Notes: generated from the letters alone by a model not told the origin. Shown: positions 34,285-42,687, counted from the stretch's first letter. The stretch: 64,000 nucleotides of DNA from Tolypothrix bouteillei VB521301 (GCF_000760695.4 NZ_JHEG04000001.1:7340478-7404477); one strand, 5' to 3'. A program made the numbers and translations.

Positions 34285-36801
34285 TTAAACAGCATTTACC
34301 ATGTTTTTAATATAGAGTAATATGGCTTCTGCTGTTGGCAAATTTGTTGCAACCAAAACTTGATTTGCATTACATAACCGCAAGAGCGCATCTTCATTGG
34401 CTTGACTTTGAATCGGTAAGATATCTTTCAACAAAATAACTGCTAAGATGTCTCCGGAACCAATTAAAGCAGCTATCGATTGATGTCCTCCTGCTGGTAC
34501 TGAAGCAGTCTTTTGAGAAGTGGCAAAACCAGTTTTCAGGAATAAAGCTTCACTGATACCGGGAGTTGAGATGGTGAGACATCTGAATAGAAAATTTTTA
34601 TGCTGAGTTACGAAATCTACCAAATCTGATTTTTTACTATCGTGAGCCATAAGAGCAATGTACTTTTTACTCAGAATCTCTAAAGCTTGCTTCGGCAACT
34701 GAGGAGTTTGATTTGAGGTTTCAGAATCTTCTTCACTTGCGTCTTCAATATCTGAGTCGAGCGTTGCTTGAGAATTGTCCACTTTGTCCTCATTTGAAAG
34801 CTTTTCTGCTTCTTCAACTGTGTTAGCGATCGCATCAAAATCTTCTACCTCTTGAGTTTCAATGTTAGTTTCTTCAGAAACTTCATTTTCGTCTAGAGTT
34901 AATTGAGTATTCACTACTGAAATCAGATTTTCGTATTCCTCTTGGTTAATAATTTCTAAGTCCTGAGACACTGGTTGAGAGATAAGATTATCTTCACCTT
35001 CATCTTCATCCAATTCATCTTCAGCTAAAGGCAATTGAGCATCAACGGTTGGAATGACTTCCTCCTGCAGTTGTTCGTCGTCTTTCCGGTCTTCCTCATC
35101 TACGACTTCTAGTGTTTCAGCACTAGTTTGAGAAACAGGGGTTTCTTCTTCTAAGTCCTGAGACACTGGTTGAGAGATGAGATTATCTTCACCTTCATCT
35201 TCATCCAATTCATCTTCAGCTAAAGGCAATTGAGCATCAACGGTTGGAATGACTTCCTCCTGCAGTTGTTCGTCGTCTTTCCGGTCTTCCTCATCTACGA
35301 CTTCTAGTGTTTCAGCACTAGTTTGAGAAACAGGGGTTTCTTCTTCTAAGTCCTGAGACACTGGTTGAGAGATGAGATTATCTTCACCTTCATCTTCATC
35401 CAATTCATCTTCAGCTAAAGGCAATTGAGCATCAACGGTTGGAATGACTTCCTCCTGCAGTTGTTCGTCGTCTTTCCGGTCTTCCTCATCTACGACTTCT
35501 AGTGTTTCAGCACTAGTTTGAGAAACAGGGGTTTCTTCTTCTAAGTCCTGAGACACTGGTTGAGAGATGAGATTATCTTCACCTTCATCTTCATCCAATT
35601 CATCTTCAGCTAAAGGCAATTGAGCATCAACGGTTGGAATGACTTCCTCCTGCAGTTGTTCGTCGTCTTTCCGGTCTTCCTCATCTACGACTTCTGGTGT
35701 TTCAGCACTAATTTGAGAAACAGGGGTTTCTTCTTCTGAGTCCTGAGACACTGGTTGAGAGATGAGATTATCTTCACCTTCATCTTCATCCAATTCATCT
35801 TCAGCTAAAGGCAATTGAGTATCAACGGTTGGAATGACTTCCTCCTGCAGTTGTTCGTCGTCTTTCCGGTCTTCCTCATCTACGACTTCTGGTGTTTCAG
35901 CACTAATTTGAGAAACAGGGGTTTCTTCTTCTGAGTCCTGAGATATTGGTTGGGAAATATTATTGTCATCTTCATCTTCATCCAATTCATCTTCAGCTAA
36001 AGGCAATTGAGCATCAACGGTTGGAATTGCTTCCTCCTGCAGTTGTTTGTCGTCTTTCCGGTCTTCCTCATCTACGACTTCTGGTGTTTCAGCACTAATT
36101 TGAGAAACAGGGGTTTCTTCCTCTGAGTCCTGAGATATTGGTTGGGAAATATTATTGTCATCTTCATTGAAGATTTGTTGAGCATTTACTGCTTGAATTG
36201 CCTCCTTGTCTTCATTGATGACTGTTTCAGTGCTATGTTCTGAGACTTCTACTTCTTCTGTAGGCTGAATAAAAGTTGATTCTTCAGACTCTTTAGTCAG
36301 TAATTGAGAACCATCACTAAAAACAGGCTCAGCAACTTCATGTGTTTCTTCTGGATCTTGAGCCATGACCTTCAAGCCTTCATTTTCTGGCTTGACTACA
36401 CGGTCTTTGATAGCCGCCATAGCTGCTTGCCAATCCATGTTCAATACTGTTACTGGTAATGCTTCAGGCTCTTCATTTTTTTCATTGGTTTCTTCCATAA
36501 CTAGAAGGAATTCACCAATGCGGACAACATCACCAGACTTGAGTGCATAAACTTGGTCTGTCTCAACAAGTTTATCGTTTACTAACGAGCCATTTATACT
36601 ACCTAAATCAGAGTAATAGTAATTCCCATCACGCAAGAAGAACTTGCCATGTTGACGACTCACATCAAGACTATCAAGAACTAGACCGGATTTAGGAGAA
36701 CGTCCAATAATGTACTCGTTGTTTTCATTGGGAATGAAGTTAAGGTTAACTTCGTTGATTTTACCCAAGGTTTCTGCATTCAAAACTCTGACTTTCATCA
36801 T
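34285..36801 (-). CDS. FHA protein with acidic repeats and a degenerate methylglyoxal-synthase-like domain
   Basis: 838 residues. FHA domain about 30-105 (IIGRSPKSGLVLDSLDVSRQHGKF; DLGSINGSLVND). The centre is a very acidic, Glu/Asp-rich region with tandem 65-residue repeats. The last 130 residues resemble methylglyoxal synthase: YIALMAHDSKKSDLVDFV, then PAGGHQSIAALIGSGDI, then ALLRLC and VLVATNLPTAEAIL. In the enzyme the catalytic Asp is in GGDQQ (here GGHQS) and His/Asp in PHDPD (here QSQAN), so activity is not expected; the AHDxxK phosphate-site residues remain. A ligand-binding signalling role is possible. Paralogous in its FHA domain to the protein at 18072. Confidence 0.85.
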   Translation of the reverse strand: MMKVRVLNAETLGKINEVNLNFIPNENNEYIIGRSPKSGLVLDSLDVSRQHGKFFLRDGNYYYSDLGSINGSLVNDKLVETDQVYALKSGDVVRIGEFLLVMEETNEKNEEPEALPVTVLNMDWQAAMAAIKDRVVKPENEGLKVMAQDPEETHEVAEPVFSDGSQLLTKESEESTFIQPTEEVEVSEHSTETVINEDKEAIQAVNAQQIFNEDDNNISQPISQDSEEETPVSQISAETPEVVDEEDRKDDKQLQEEAIPTVDAQLPLAEDELDEDEDDNNISQPISQDSEEETPVSQISAETPEVVDEEDRKDDEQLQEEVIPTVDTQLPLAEDELDEDEGEDNLISQPVSQDSEEETPVSQISAETPEVVDEEDRKDDEQLQEEVIPTVDAQLPLAEDELDEDEGEDNLISQPVSQDLEEETPVSQTSAETLEVVDEEDRKDDEQLQEEVIPTVDAQLPLAEDELDEDEGEDNLISQPVSQDLEEETPVSQTSAETLEVVDEEDRKDDEQLQEEVIPTVDAQLPLAEDELDEDEGEDNLISQPVSQDLEEETPVSQTSAETLEVVDEEDRKDDEQLQEEVIPTVDAQLPLAEDELDEDEGEDNLISQPVSQDLEIINQEEYENLISVVNTQLTLDENEVSEETNIETQEVEDFDAIANTVEEAEKLSNEDKVDNSQATLDSDIEDASEEDSETSNQTPQLPKQALEILSKKYIALMAHDSKKSDLVDFVTQHKNFLFRCLTISTPGISEALFLKTGFATSQKTASVPAGGHQSIAALIGSGDILAVILLKDILPIQSQANEDALLRLCNANQVLVATNLPTAEAILLYIKNMVNAV
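34965..36135 (-). repeat. 195-bp tandem repeats in the FHA-MGS gene
   Basis: The phrase GAGACACTGG recurs at 34965, 35160, 35355, 35550 and 35745, exactly 195 bp apart. Diverged versions follow at 35940 and 36132. Each unit codes for a 65-residue acidic segment (DEEDRKDDEQLQEEVIP, DELDEDEGED). Several neighbouring units are nearly identical. Confidence 0.95.
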
Positions 36802-36931
36802 AAAATCTAACTTTTAATAGATTGACTTGAAGGATATAATTTTGCTTGGAGTGTGGCATATAAAATATGCCTATATCCAAACTAATCATTTGAGGTAATG
36901 CGCTTGTACAGAATTAAGTTTTTAGAACAAA

Positions 36932-37090
36932 TTAAGCTTTTATTTGCTGATTAATTTTATTAATTTCTGTTACCCAGCGCTGACGAACTTTATGTTCGAG
37001 ATTCAAAATTTCATCTTGTGACCAGTGAAAATGGTAAGCAAGAAAAGCTACCTCTTCATATAATTTATTTGAAGGGTAGCTTAAGGCTCC
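36932..37090 (-). CDS. DUF6760-like small tail protein, reachable by -1 frameshift from the upstream chaperone
   Basis: 52 codons open in the -1 frame relative to the gene at 37081-37461, ending with TAA at 36932. The translation (YPSNKLYEEVAFLAYHFHW, then SQDEILNLEHKVRQRW) looks like the short DUF6760 proteins of phage-tail-like loci. The frame has no ATG, GTG or TTG between the upstream stop and this conserved part. The frames overlap at GTG GGG GAG, whose five G (37089-37093) allow a P-site Gly tRNA to slip back one base. Tail chaperones of lambda and P2 are extended in this way. A non-standard start is the alternative. Confidence 0.6.
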   Translation of the reverse strand, partial: GALSYPSNKLYEEVAFLAYHFHWSQDEILNLEHKVRQRWVTEINKINQQIKA

Positions 37091-37461
37091 CCCACAAGTT
37101 CTAACTCCACTGCAAACTCATTATTGCAATGGGGGCACAAGGCAGGAATGCGTGCATTTCCTTGTTGGTTGACACGATTATAAAATTCTCGCAAATAGGC
37201 GATGTCGCGGATGACTAACTTTTCTAAAAAATCAGGAGTGACAGAATTGAGACTACCCAAGCGTGTAATAACTTGTGAAAGCATCACTAAGAAACTATAG
37301 CCAGGATTATCCCGAACACTAGGATGCTGTTGGGCTAAAATTTCATCTTTTGCTGTCGCCAAACGCATCACGCCTTGACGATGAACTCTGTTTTGATTAT
37401 CTGTGATACCTTGCGGAAGAATAAAAGTAAATTCATTGTGCAGAGAATCTTTACGGGACAT
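37081..37461 (-). CDS. Tail assembly chaperone-like protein with zinc ribbon
   Basis: 126 residues. FTFILPQGITDNQNRVHRQG at the N-terminus, then VMRLATAKDEILAQQHPSVR, VMLSQVITRLGSL and DIAYLREFYNRVNQ. The C-terminus has a CPHCNNEF pair of Cys, with an earlier Cys, suggesting a small zinc site. A paralogue lies at 37574-37921. Proteins like this follow tube genes in phage-like loci and probably guide tail assembly. ATG 37461 is preceded by TAGGA-like bases in the minus orientation. Confidence 0.8.
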   Translation of the reverse strand: MSRKDSLHNEFTFILPQGITDNQNRVHRQGVMRLATAKDEILAQQHPSVRDNPGYSFLVMLSQVITRLGSLNSVTPDFLEKLVIRDIAYLREFYNRVNQQGNARIPALCPHCNNEFAVELELVGEP

Positions 37462-37484
37462 AGGAGTAAAAAGTAGGGAATAAA

Positions 37485-37567
37485 CAACACAATTAAAGTT
37501 AACTAGTGAGGAGCGTCATTGGTCATTTGTCATTCGTCGTTAGTAAGGGTTTCAAGTGTATTTACCT
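37485..37567 (-). repeat. Dispersed repeat, copy 2 (inverted)
   Basis: Inverted copy of the element at 29791-29858, sharing AGTGAGGAGCGTCATTGG with it. It fills the gap between the two chaperone-like genes. Confidence 0.7.
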
Positions 37568-37573
37568 AGTTAC

Positions 37574-37921
37574 CTATGCGTTAATAAGTTGTTCGGTAAC
37601 TTGAGATGTATCTTTAGCAGATGAAACTTCATTCCCAAAACCATTGATACAACGGTAAAAATCTTGAAGATAATTCATGTCTTGAGCATAAAAGTTTTCT
37701 ACAACCATAGGGCTAAGTTCAGATAAAGCTCCTAAGCAAGTAATAACACGAGACAAAATGATAATTGTGGCATAGGCTGGATTAGACTTGACGCGAGGAT
37801 CGCGTAAAGGTGCAATTTCATCTATAGCTGTTGCTAGTCGCATAACTCCTTTACGATGGATGTTACCGTCAGGGTCTACATAACCTTTGGGTAGTGTAAA
37901 TTCAAACTCTTTTTGAAACAT
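37574..37921 (-). CDS. Tail assembly chaperone-like protein, paralogue
   Basis: 115 residues. Clearly related to the protein at 37081-37461: FEFTLPKGYVDPDGNIHRKG, VMRLATAIDEIAPLRDPRV, IILSRVITCLGALSELSP, DMNYLQDFYRCINGFG. It lacks the CPHC zinc ribbon. The two genes are probably products of a duplication, perhaps with one specialised for each tube protein. Confidence 0.78.
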   Translation of the reverse strand: MFQKEFEFTLPKGYVDPDGNIHRKGVMRLATAIDEIAPLRDPRVKSNPAYATIIILSRVITCLGALSELSPMVVENFYAQDMNYLQDFYRCINGFGNEVSSAKDTSQVTEQLINA

Positions 37922-37998
37922 AAAGTTGACCGCTCCCTTTTTGCATGAGTAAATTGCGAAAGTTAATGATTGTTTGTGTTTTTCAGGTTGAAAGGGTT

Positions 37999-38592
37999 CT
38001 AATTTGATGCCACGCGCTTAAAGTTCTCGAAAGCAATTTCTAGTTCTTCAATCGCCATGTCTGCCTTACTAGCATGGAAGTCAGTAATTTTGTAATTGGT
38101 GACCCAACCTCTCGAAAATTGCAATCTTGTTTGTACTGTATTGGTAGAGTCTTGGATAGTTAAAGAAAAATCTCTACGTTTATTTGCCCAATTGCCTTGT
38201 TGAACATCTTCAAACCAGTTCCAAAGTGTCATGGAGTGGGTGAGACATCTACGAAGATTTATATTCCCCATTTTAACATTACCGGGAATTTTAGTTCTTA
38301 CAGGAAGACCTTGTTGTGCTGAACCCCACTTACGAGGAGTCACTTCGCAAATTTCAATTAAGTCTTGTGAGTATGTAAATCCCGAACACTCCAGAAAAAT
38401 GGCATCAATATTTTCTTGAGAACCATTTAGTGATAATTCTACATAGAAGCGATTCGTTAGAAGATTTTCAGGTAATACGCCTACAGCCATTGTTAATACT
38501 TGAAGAAATGATGACATCAAGAAGGAAATATTTTGAAAAATGGAGTCATAAACCCGTCTAGAAATTAAATATCTCGGGTCGTCATTAGTCAT
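37999..38592 (-). CDS. Inner tube protein, gp19 family (Afp5-like)
   Basis: Up to 197 residues. The gp19-like core starts near residue 47: NRFYVELSLNGSQENIDAIFLECSGF, GLPVRTKIPGNVKMGNINLRRCLTHS, LWNWFEDVQQGNWANKRRDF, then WVTNYKITDFHASKADMAIEEL. The start is uncertain: ATG at 38592 (used), 38517 and 38490 all lack a good SD, and the family normally begins close to 38490. The bases around 38592 look like the dispersed AATGAC repeat, which argues for one of the shorter forms. Forms the lumen of the contractile tail. Confidence 0.88.
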   Translation of the reverse strand: MTNDDPRYLISRRVYDSIFQNISFLMSSFLQVLTMAVGVLPENLLTNRFYVELSLNGSQENIDAIFLECSGFTYSQDLIEICEVTPRKWGSAQQGLPVRTKIPGNVKMGNINLRRCLTHSMTLWNWFEDVQQGNWANKRRDFSLTIQDSTNTVQTRLQFSRGWVTNYKITDFHASKADMAIEELEIAFENFKRVASN

Positions 38593-38635
38593 TCGCCATT
38601 TGTAAGGGTTTTAATGCATTATCTGAAAGTTCTGG

Positions 38636-38692
38636 TAGGGCGCAAGGCATTATGCCTTGACATCTTTTTTACCAGATGTCTATTGCGCCCTG
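38636..38692. repeat. Interrupted family palindrome with nested hairpins
   Basis: AGGGCGCAA at 38636 and its inverse TTGCGCCCT at 38683 are held apart by two smaller hairpins: AAGGCATTATGCCTT and GACATCT..AGATGTC. It lies between the two tube genes and may limit read-through so that tube and sheath are made in different amounts. Confidence 0.65.
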
Positions 38693-38710
38693 ACATCTTT
38701 TCTGAAAAGA

Positions 38711-39175
38711 TTAACCAATTCCTTCATGCATTAATCGTATATGCTCAACAACTACACTGTTAGCACCAGCAGATAAATCACCCTCTAGACCGTGATGTAT
38801 GGGATAACAATTAGTAATAGTAAATTGCATTTTAGGCTGTCCTTGAGTATCTGTTAAAAATACAAGACCTTGACCCTTGTTTTTGGATACTTGTGAAACT
38901 CCTCCATTCTGAGGGTTGCATTTTGTAAACCAATCCTTCAAACTGGTATCACCATCTGCAATAACTTTGACTTCAACAGGCTCTGGGTTATTTTGTAAAC
39001 CAGGTAGAGATTGACGGTTTACGCCTTTATTGTTTCTACCAGTAATTTGCTCTCCAGCAGCTTCTACTGTTCTCGATAGATTGTTAATCGCAAAAATCAT
39101 TTTACTATTAGGAACATAGGGATCTATAGTTAGATACCAAGTATTCCCACGTAAAGGTTCAGCTTGACCAGCCAT
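38711..39175 (-). CDS. Inner tube protein, gp19-like (Afp1-like)
   Basis: 154 residues. Tube fold: RGNTWYLTIDPYVPNSKMIFAINNL, SLPGLQNNPEPVEVKVIADG, SLKDWFTKCNPQ, then MQFTITNCYPIHHGLEGDLSAGANSVVVEHIRLMHEG. ATG 39175 has a strong AAGGAGTG site, consistent with high expression of the major tube protein. It lies between the sheath and the second tube gene. Confidence 0.88.
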   Translation of the reverse strand: MAGQAEPLRGNTWYLTIDPYVPNSKMIFAINNLSRTVEAAGEQITGRNNKGVNRQSLPGLQNNPEPVEVKVIADGDTSLKDWFTKCNPQNGGVSQVSKNKGQGLVFLTDTQGQPKMQFTITNCYPIHHGLEGDLSAGANSVVVEHIRLMHEGIG

Positions 39176-39309
39176 ATTTTCACTCCTTTTGAAGATAATA
39201 AATTACAAACAGTTCGCGAACAATGTCAAAAAGATGGGAGTTTTAGCGTTTTATACCAATTGAAAAACAGATTTCTAGGTGAAATCTCGATCGAAAATCC
39301 AAAATGGTA

Positions 39310-40977
39310 TTAGCTTTCATTTTCTGCTTCGTAACCATTCCATTGGCTGATTCGGAAAACAACAAACTCAGCAGGTCTTACAGGACAAACGCCTATTTCA
39401 ATATATAAACGTCCTAAAAGTCTAGTTTCTGGAGGGTTTAGTTCTTCATCACACTTGACATAAAAGGCTTGTTGTGGTGTAGCTCCAAATAAAGCGCCTT
39501 CACGCCATATACGCTCTAAAAAGTTACTAACATTGCGTGTAACACGCGCCCATAGGTCAAAATCATTGGGTTCAAAAACTACCCATTGTGTACCTAATTC
39601 CAATGACTTTTCAATATAACTTATGAGTCTCCGCACGCTAATATAACGCCACTCGGTCTTGTCTGGCTCAACTAAAGTTCGTGCGCCCCAAATGCGGATT
39701 CCTCGATTGGGAAAGTTGCGAATACAGTTGATGCCAAGAGGGTTTAAAAGCTCTTGCTCGCGGAAATTAGTGTCATAGCTCAGACCGATGACGCCTCTGG
39801 GAACTTCATTTGCTGGTGCTTTATAAACTCCTCTAGCTTCATCAACGCGACCCCACACGCCCATTACATGACCAGACGGAGGTATAAGAATTGGTCTACC
39901 AGCATTGCGTGGGTTAGGCACTTTTATCCAAGGGTAATAAAGCGCTCCAAACATGGAACGGCGGTTAAAATTGTGTAGCCAATCCACAACTTCTTGCGGT
40001 TTGACACGATCTGGTGGTGGATCGAATACGACCATGCGATTGGGTGGGTTGGGAATATCTCCACTAGCAGAACCTTCACACATACTGAGCATCAATTCCA
40101 TGATGCCGTGAACTTGTTCTAAGTTCATGAGTCCTGCTTCATAGACTCGCATGAGATCGGGGCAAGAAATCATGGTGATTTCATCAATTTCAAACAGCCC
40201 CCTTACTCCCGTGCGATCGTCGCGTACTCCTTCTACATCTCGCATAAAGCGATCGGGCGAAGATGGCACAATGGGAGGAGCAAGTTCGTACTGACCGTTC
40301 GCTGGTCTTCGTGCTAATGGTCTTCCTGTCGAAGTCGCTTCTACTACAGTGACATACATGGAGTTGCGTAATGCCGTGACCGCATAAGTTCCAACTTGAG
40401 GAGGAACTTCAGAGTTCATAGTTAAGTTCTCATACTGTTCGAGAATTTCTTCACCTCGACGGATTTGAAGTGTGAAATACTCCCCTGTATTTGGAGGTGC
40501 TTCCCCTTCAACGCCTTCCGGGAGAGCACGAGGCGAACTATCACTAATTAAAATGTTAATTAATCCTCCGGCTGCTTGCTCGGAACGCAAGCTGAGAGTG
40601 AGGGATAAACGGTTCCCTCGACCATTGATTTGCACAACAGCTGGTTCTGGCGTTGTTAATTTAGTTGCATTGGGTAATTGAGTTCCAATACTCGCTATCC
40701 AACAGCGACCACCACCATTTAGAAAAAAGCCGTAAACTGCAAAAGGTAAGTAAGCGTTGAAGTCAGTGAAACCATCCGAGTTCGGACGAGCAAAATAGTT
40801 CAGATATTGCGTCCAATTGGTTATAAGCGTGGGCTTGAAGACTTCAGCGCCGTTTCGCACATCTTCTGTAAAGCCAACAAATCCTGCAACCGCAGTGCTA
40901 ACACCTTCAATCGGTCTGGCACCCCGGTCAACTTCTTCAATGTAAACACCAGGTGCAAAGTAATCCAGTCTTGCCAT
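39310..40977 (-). CDS. Contractile sheath protein (Afp2-4 type)
   Basis: 555 residues. N-terminus LDYFAPGVYIEEVDRGARPIEGVSTAVAGFVG is typical of sheath proteins. The middle region carries an inserted, more variable domain (about residues 100-260). The conserved C-terminal part includes VWGRVDEARGVYKAPANE, NPLGINCIRNFPNRGIRIWGARTL, WVVFEPNDFDLWARV and GALFGATPQQAFYVKCDEE. It is the only sheath gene in the window. AFP-type systems often have two or three. Confidence 0.97.
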   Translation of the reverse strand: MARLDYFAPGVYIEEVDRGARPIEGVSTAVAGFVGFTEDVRNGAEVFKPTLITNWTQYLNYFARPNSDGFTDFNAYLPFAVYGFFLNGGGRCWIASIGTQLPNATKLTTPEPAVVQINGRGNRLSLTLSLRSEQAAGGLINILISDSSPRALPEGVEGEAPPNTGEYFTLQIRRGEEILEQYENLTMNSEVPPQVGTYAVTALRNSMYVTVVEATSTGRPLARRPANGQYELAPPIVPSSPDRFMRDVEGVRDDRTGVRGLFEIDEITMISCPDLMRVYEAGLMNLEQVHGIMELMLSMCEGSASGDIPNPPNRMVVFDPPPDRVKPQEVVDWLHNFNRRSMFGALYYPWIKVPNPRNAGRPILIPPSGHVMGVWGRVDEARGVYKAPANEVPRGVIGLSYDTNFREQELLNPLGINCIRNFPNRGIRIWGARTLVEPDKTEWRYISVRRLISYIEKSLELGTQWVVFEPNDFDLWARVTRNVSNFLERIWREGALFGATPQQAFYVKCDEELNPPETRLLGRLYIEIGVCPVRPAEFVVFRISQWNGYEAENES

Positions 40978-41052
40978 GAAAATTTCTCCGTATCAAATCA
41001 GTTGTCAGGACGCTTTTGCGTTGCGTCTTTAACGCTGTATGTGTCAGTTCTC

Positions 41053-41895
41053 TTAAACAGGGGTAAGAAAAACTTCTTTAAATGTGAAAGTGTTGCCATC
41101 TACTAAGATGTTGCAATCTTGAGATAAATAACCGGAACAATCAAGTCTGACAACATAATTGCCCAATCGCAAGTTCTCAAAAAAGAACAATCCTTCTTGA
41201 TTGCTTGTTGCTGACTTTTCCGTTCCCATCAAAGTCACTTTGGTTTCTGCAAGTGGTAAATTTGTCACTGCACTTTTAACAGCGCATGCAATCGAAACCC
41301 GCTTGTGGAGCATACGACTGTTACCATTTTTTTCCACTTCTGCGCTCAGACCAACAATTCGTTGCCAAATTAAAGGTACTGAAGTTTTATCCGGCTCAAA
41401 GGGTACTGCGATCGTTAAATACAACGCTGGACGCAAAGGAACATTTAAAGCACTCCATAAAGAACCTGCTTCAATAAATGGCGTGGCTGCAACATGTATG
41501 AATAAATTGCCAAAACCTCGTAGTTCTGGAGCTAAAAATTCTTCTCGGAGCGAACGGTGACGTAGTAGCAAGGTCAACGCTTCGTTTAAAAGATGATACT
41601 CTCCTAAAGCTGTCCGATTCCAAGCAGTCAGTATGAGCGATACATCAAACCAAATCGGTAAAGAACTTACATTAGCAGCTGATAAACCTCCTTCTGATAT
41701 TCTGCGGTCTATCTGCCTTCCTGTTGATTGCACTTGTATGCTCTCTCTAATATCGTACAGGTAAAGATTTAGAAAAGGGCTTGCACTGTCATCCCGTCTA
41801 GTACCAGGAATATTAAAGTCAATTTGCTCCATACTGGTGAGAGAGGTTCCTCCAACCAGAATTTCTGCTAAGGTTTGGAGAAGAGCGATAAGCAT
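41053..41895 (-). CDS. DUF4255 cap protein with carboxypeptidase-regulatory-like domain
   Basis: 280 residues. Residues 1-190 are DUF4255 (ASPFLNLYLYDIRESIQ; PIWFDVSLILTAWNRTALGEYHLLNEALTLLLRH). The last 80 residues form a CarboxypepD_reg-like beta sandwich (IACAVKSAVTNLPLAETKVTLMG; GLFFFENLRLGNYVVRLDCSGY). It is the first gene of the tail block and precedes the sheath by 75 bases. Expected role: terminator cap at the distal end of the tail. Confidence 0.92.
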   Translation of the reverse strand: MLIALLQTLAEILVGGTSLTSMEQIDFNIPGTRRDDSASPFLNLYLYDIRESIQVQSTGRQIDRRISEGGLSAANVSSLPIWFDVSLILTAWNRTALGEYHLLNEALTLLLRHRSLREEFLAPELRGFGNLFIHVAATPFIEAGSLWSALNVPLRPALYLTIAVPFEPDKTSVPLIWQRIVGLSAEVEKNGNSRMLHKRVSIACAVKSAVTNLPLAETKVTLMGTEKSATSNQEGLFFFENLRLGNYVVRLDCSGYLSQDCNILVDGNTFTFKEVFLTPV

Positions 41896-42242
41896 AGCGG
41901 AAGCAGATAATCTGTATATTTTTAGATTAGAATCAAAACCCTATAAACGTGAATAGACTTTTGGCGAAATTCAGTTGAAGATCGCTTAAATATTGCACCA
42001 ATTTATTATTTAGCTTAACTGGAACTTTAACTGGGTTATCTTGCCTGGTCAAATCTGATATTTTCATAAAATATAATGAATATGTCATTTGGTTAGATAA
42101 ATGTTTCTAGAAAAGATGTAAGGGCGCAAAAGGTACAGAAAAAAGCAATTAACCGCAAAAGCAATATTTGAGACTAAACCCATGAGCAAAATATATCAGT
42201 TACACAAGTGACAGGCTGTTTTCTAAGCCAGCATCTAACGGT
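41896..42242. other. Intergenic region upstream of the tail block
   Basis: About 350 AT-rich bases between the divergent cap gene and a small plus-strand frame. It should contain the promoter of the sheath/tube transcript. I see one family half-palindrome (AAGGGCGCAAAAGG near 42120) and no gene. Confidence 0.4.
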
Positions 42243-42395
42243 ATGCAAACCATACTACAGTTTCAAGATGCGGATGGAGTTCGTTACTTTGACACAGCAG
42301 GATTTCCAGGTCGAACTGTAGGATTGAATGAAAATAACTTACACGAGATTGAGTCATTTGAGAACAAAAAGAGATTACTGAAAAATTATTCTTGA
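42243..42395 (+). CDS. Small open frame, possible peptide
   Basis: 50 codons (MQTILQFQDADGVRYFDTAG, then FPGRTVGLNENNLHEI). It stops 13 bases before the next start, whose AAGGAG overlaps its end. The frame is open back to a TGA at 42183 without another ATG. Amino-acid use looks coding, but no family or clear SD is seen. It could also be the 3' relic of a longer gene. Confidence 0.35.
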   Translation: MQTILQFQDADGVRYFDTAGFPGRTVGLNENNLHEIESFENKKRLLKNYS

Positions 42396-42408
42396 AGGAG
42401 ATACTTCA

Positions 42409-42687
42409 ATGTCAATTGTTTTAACTTTTACAAGCAATACTGTTGTTTTTAGGCAAGATCCCCGAAAACCATCTCAAGATACAGAGCATGCTAGTGTTAA
42501 TGTCGATGAAACAAATATTGAGTTTTCTTCTATTGAAATCACTGATTTTCAAGGAATACCGTTCGCAAAACATTTGAATTTAAAAGTTCATATAGATGGG
42601 GATGGAATTGTATCCAATCAAGGGAATCAGATAAATACCTGGTTTATCAGTGTAAATGATGTATCTCAAATAAAATGTGATTCTTAA
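42409..42687 (+). CDS. Hypothetical protein
   Basis: 92 residues, beta-rich, with no signal peptide or membrane segment. ATG 42409 has AAGGAG (42395-42400) eight bases upstream. Sequence such as SSIEITDFQGIPFAKHLNLKV and NTWFISVNDVSQIKC is not recognised. A hairpin follows the gene. Confidence 0.55.
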   Translation: MSIVLTFTSNTVVFRQDPRKPSQDTEHASVNVDETNIEFSSIEITDFQGIPFAKHLNLKVHIDGDGIVSNQGNQINTWFISVNDVSQIKCDS

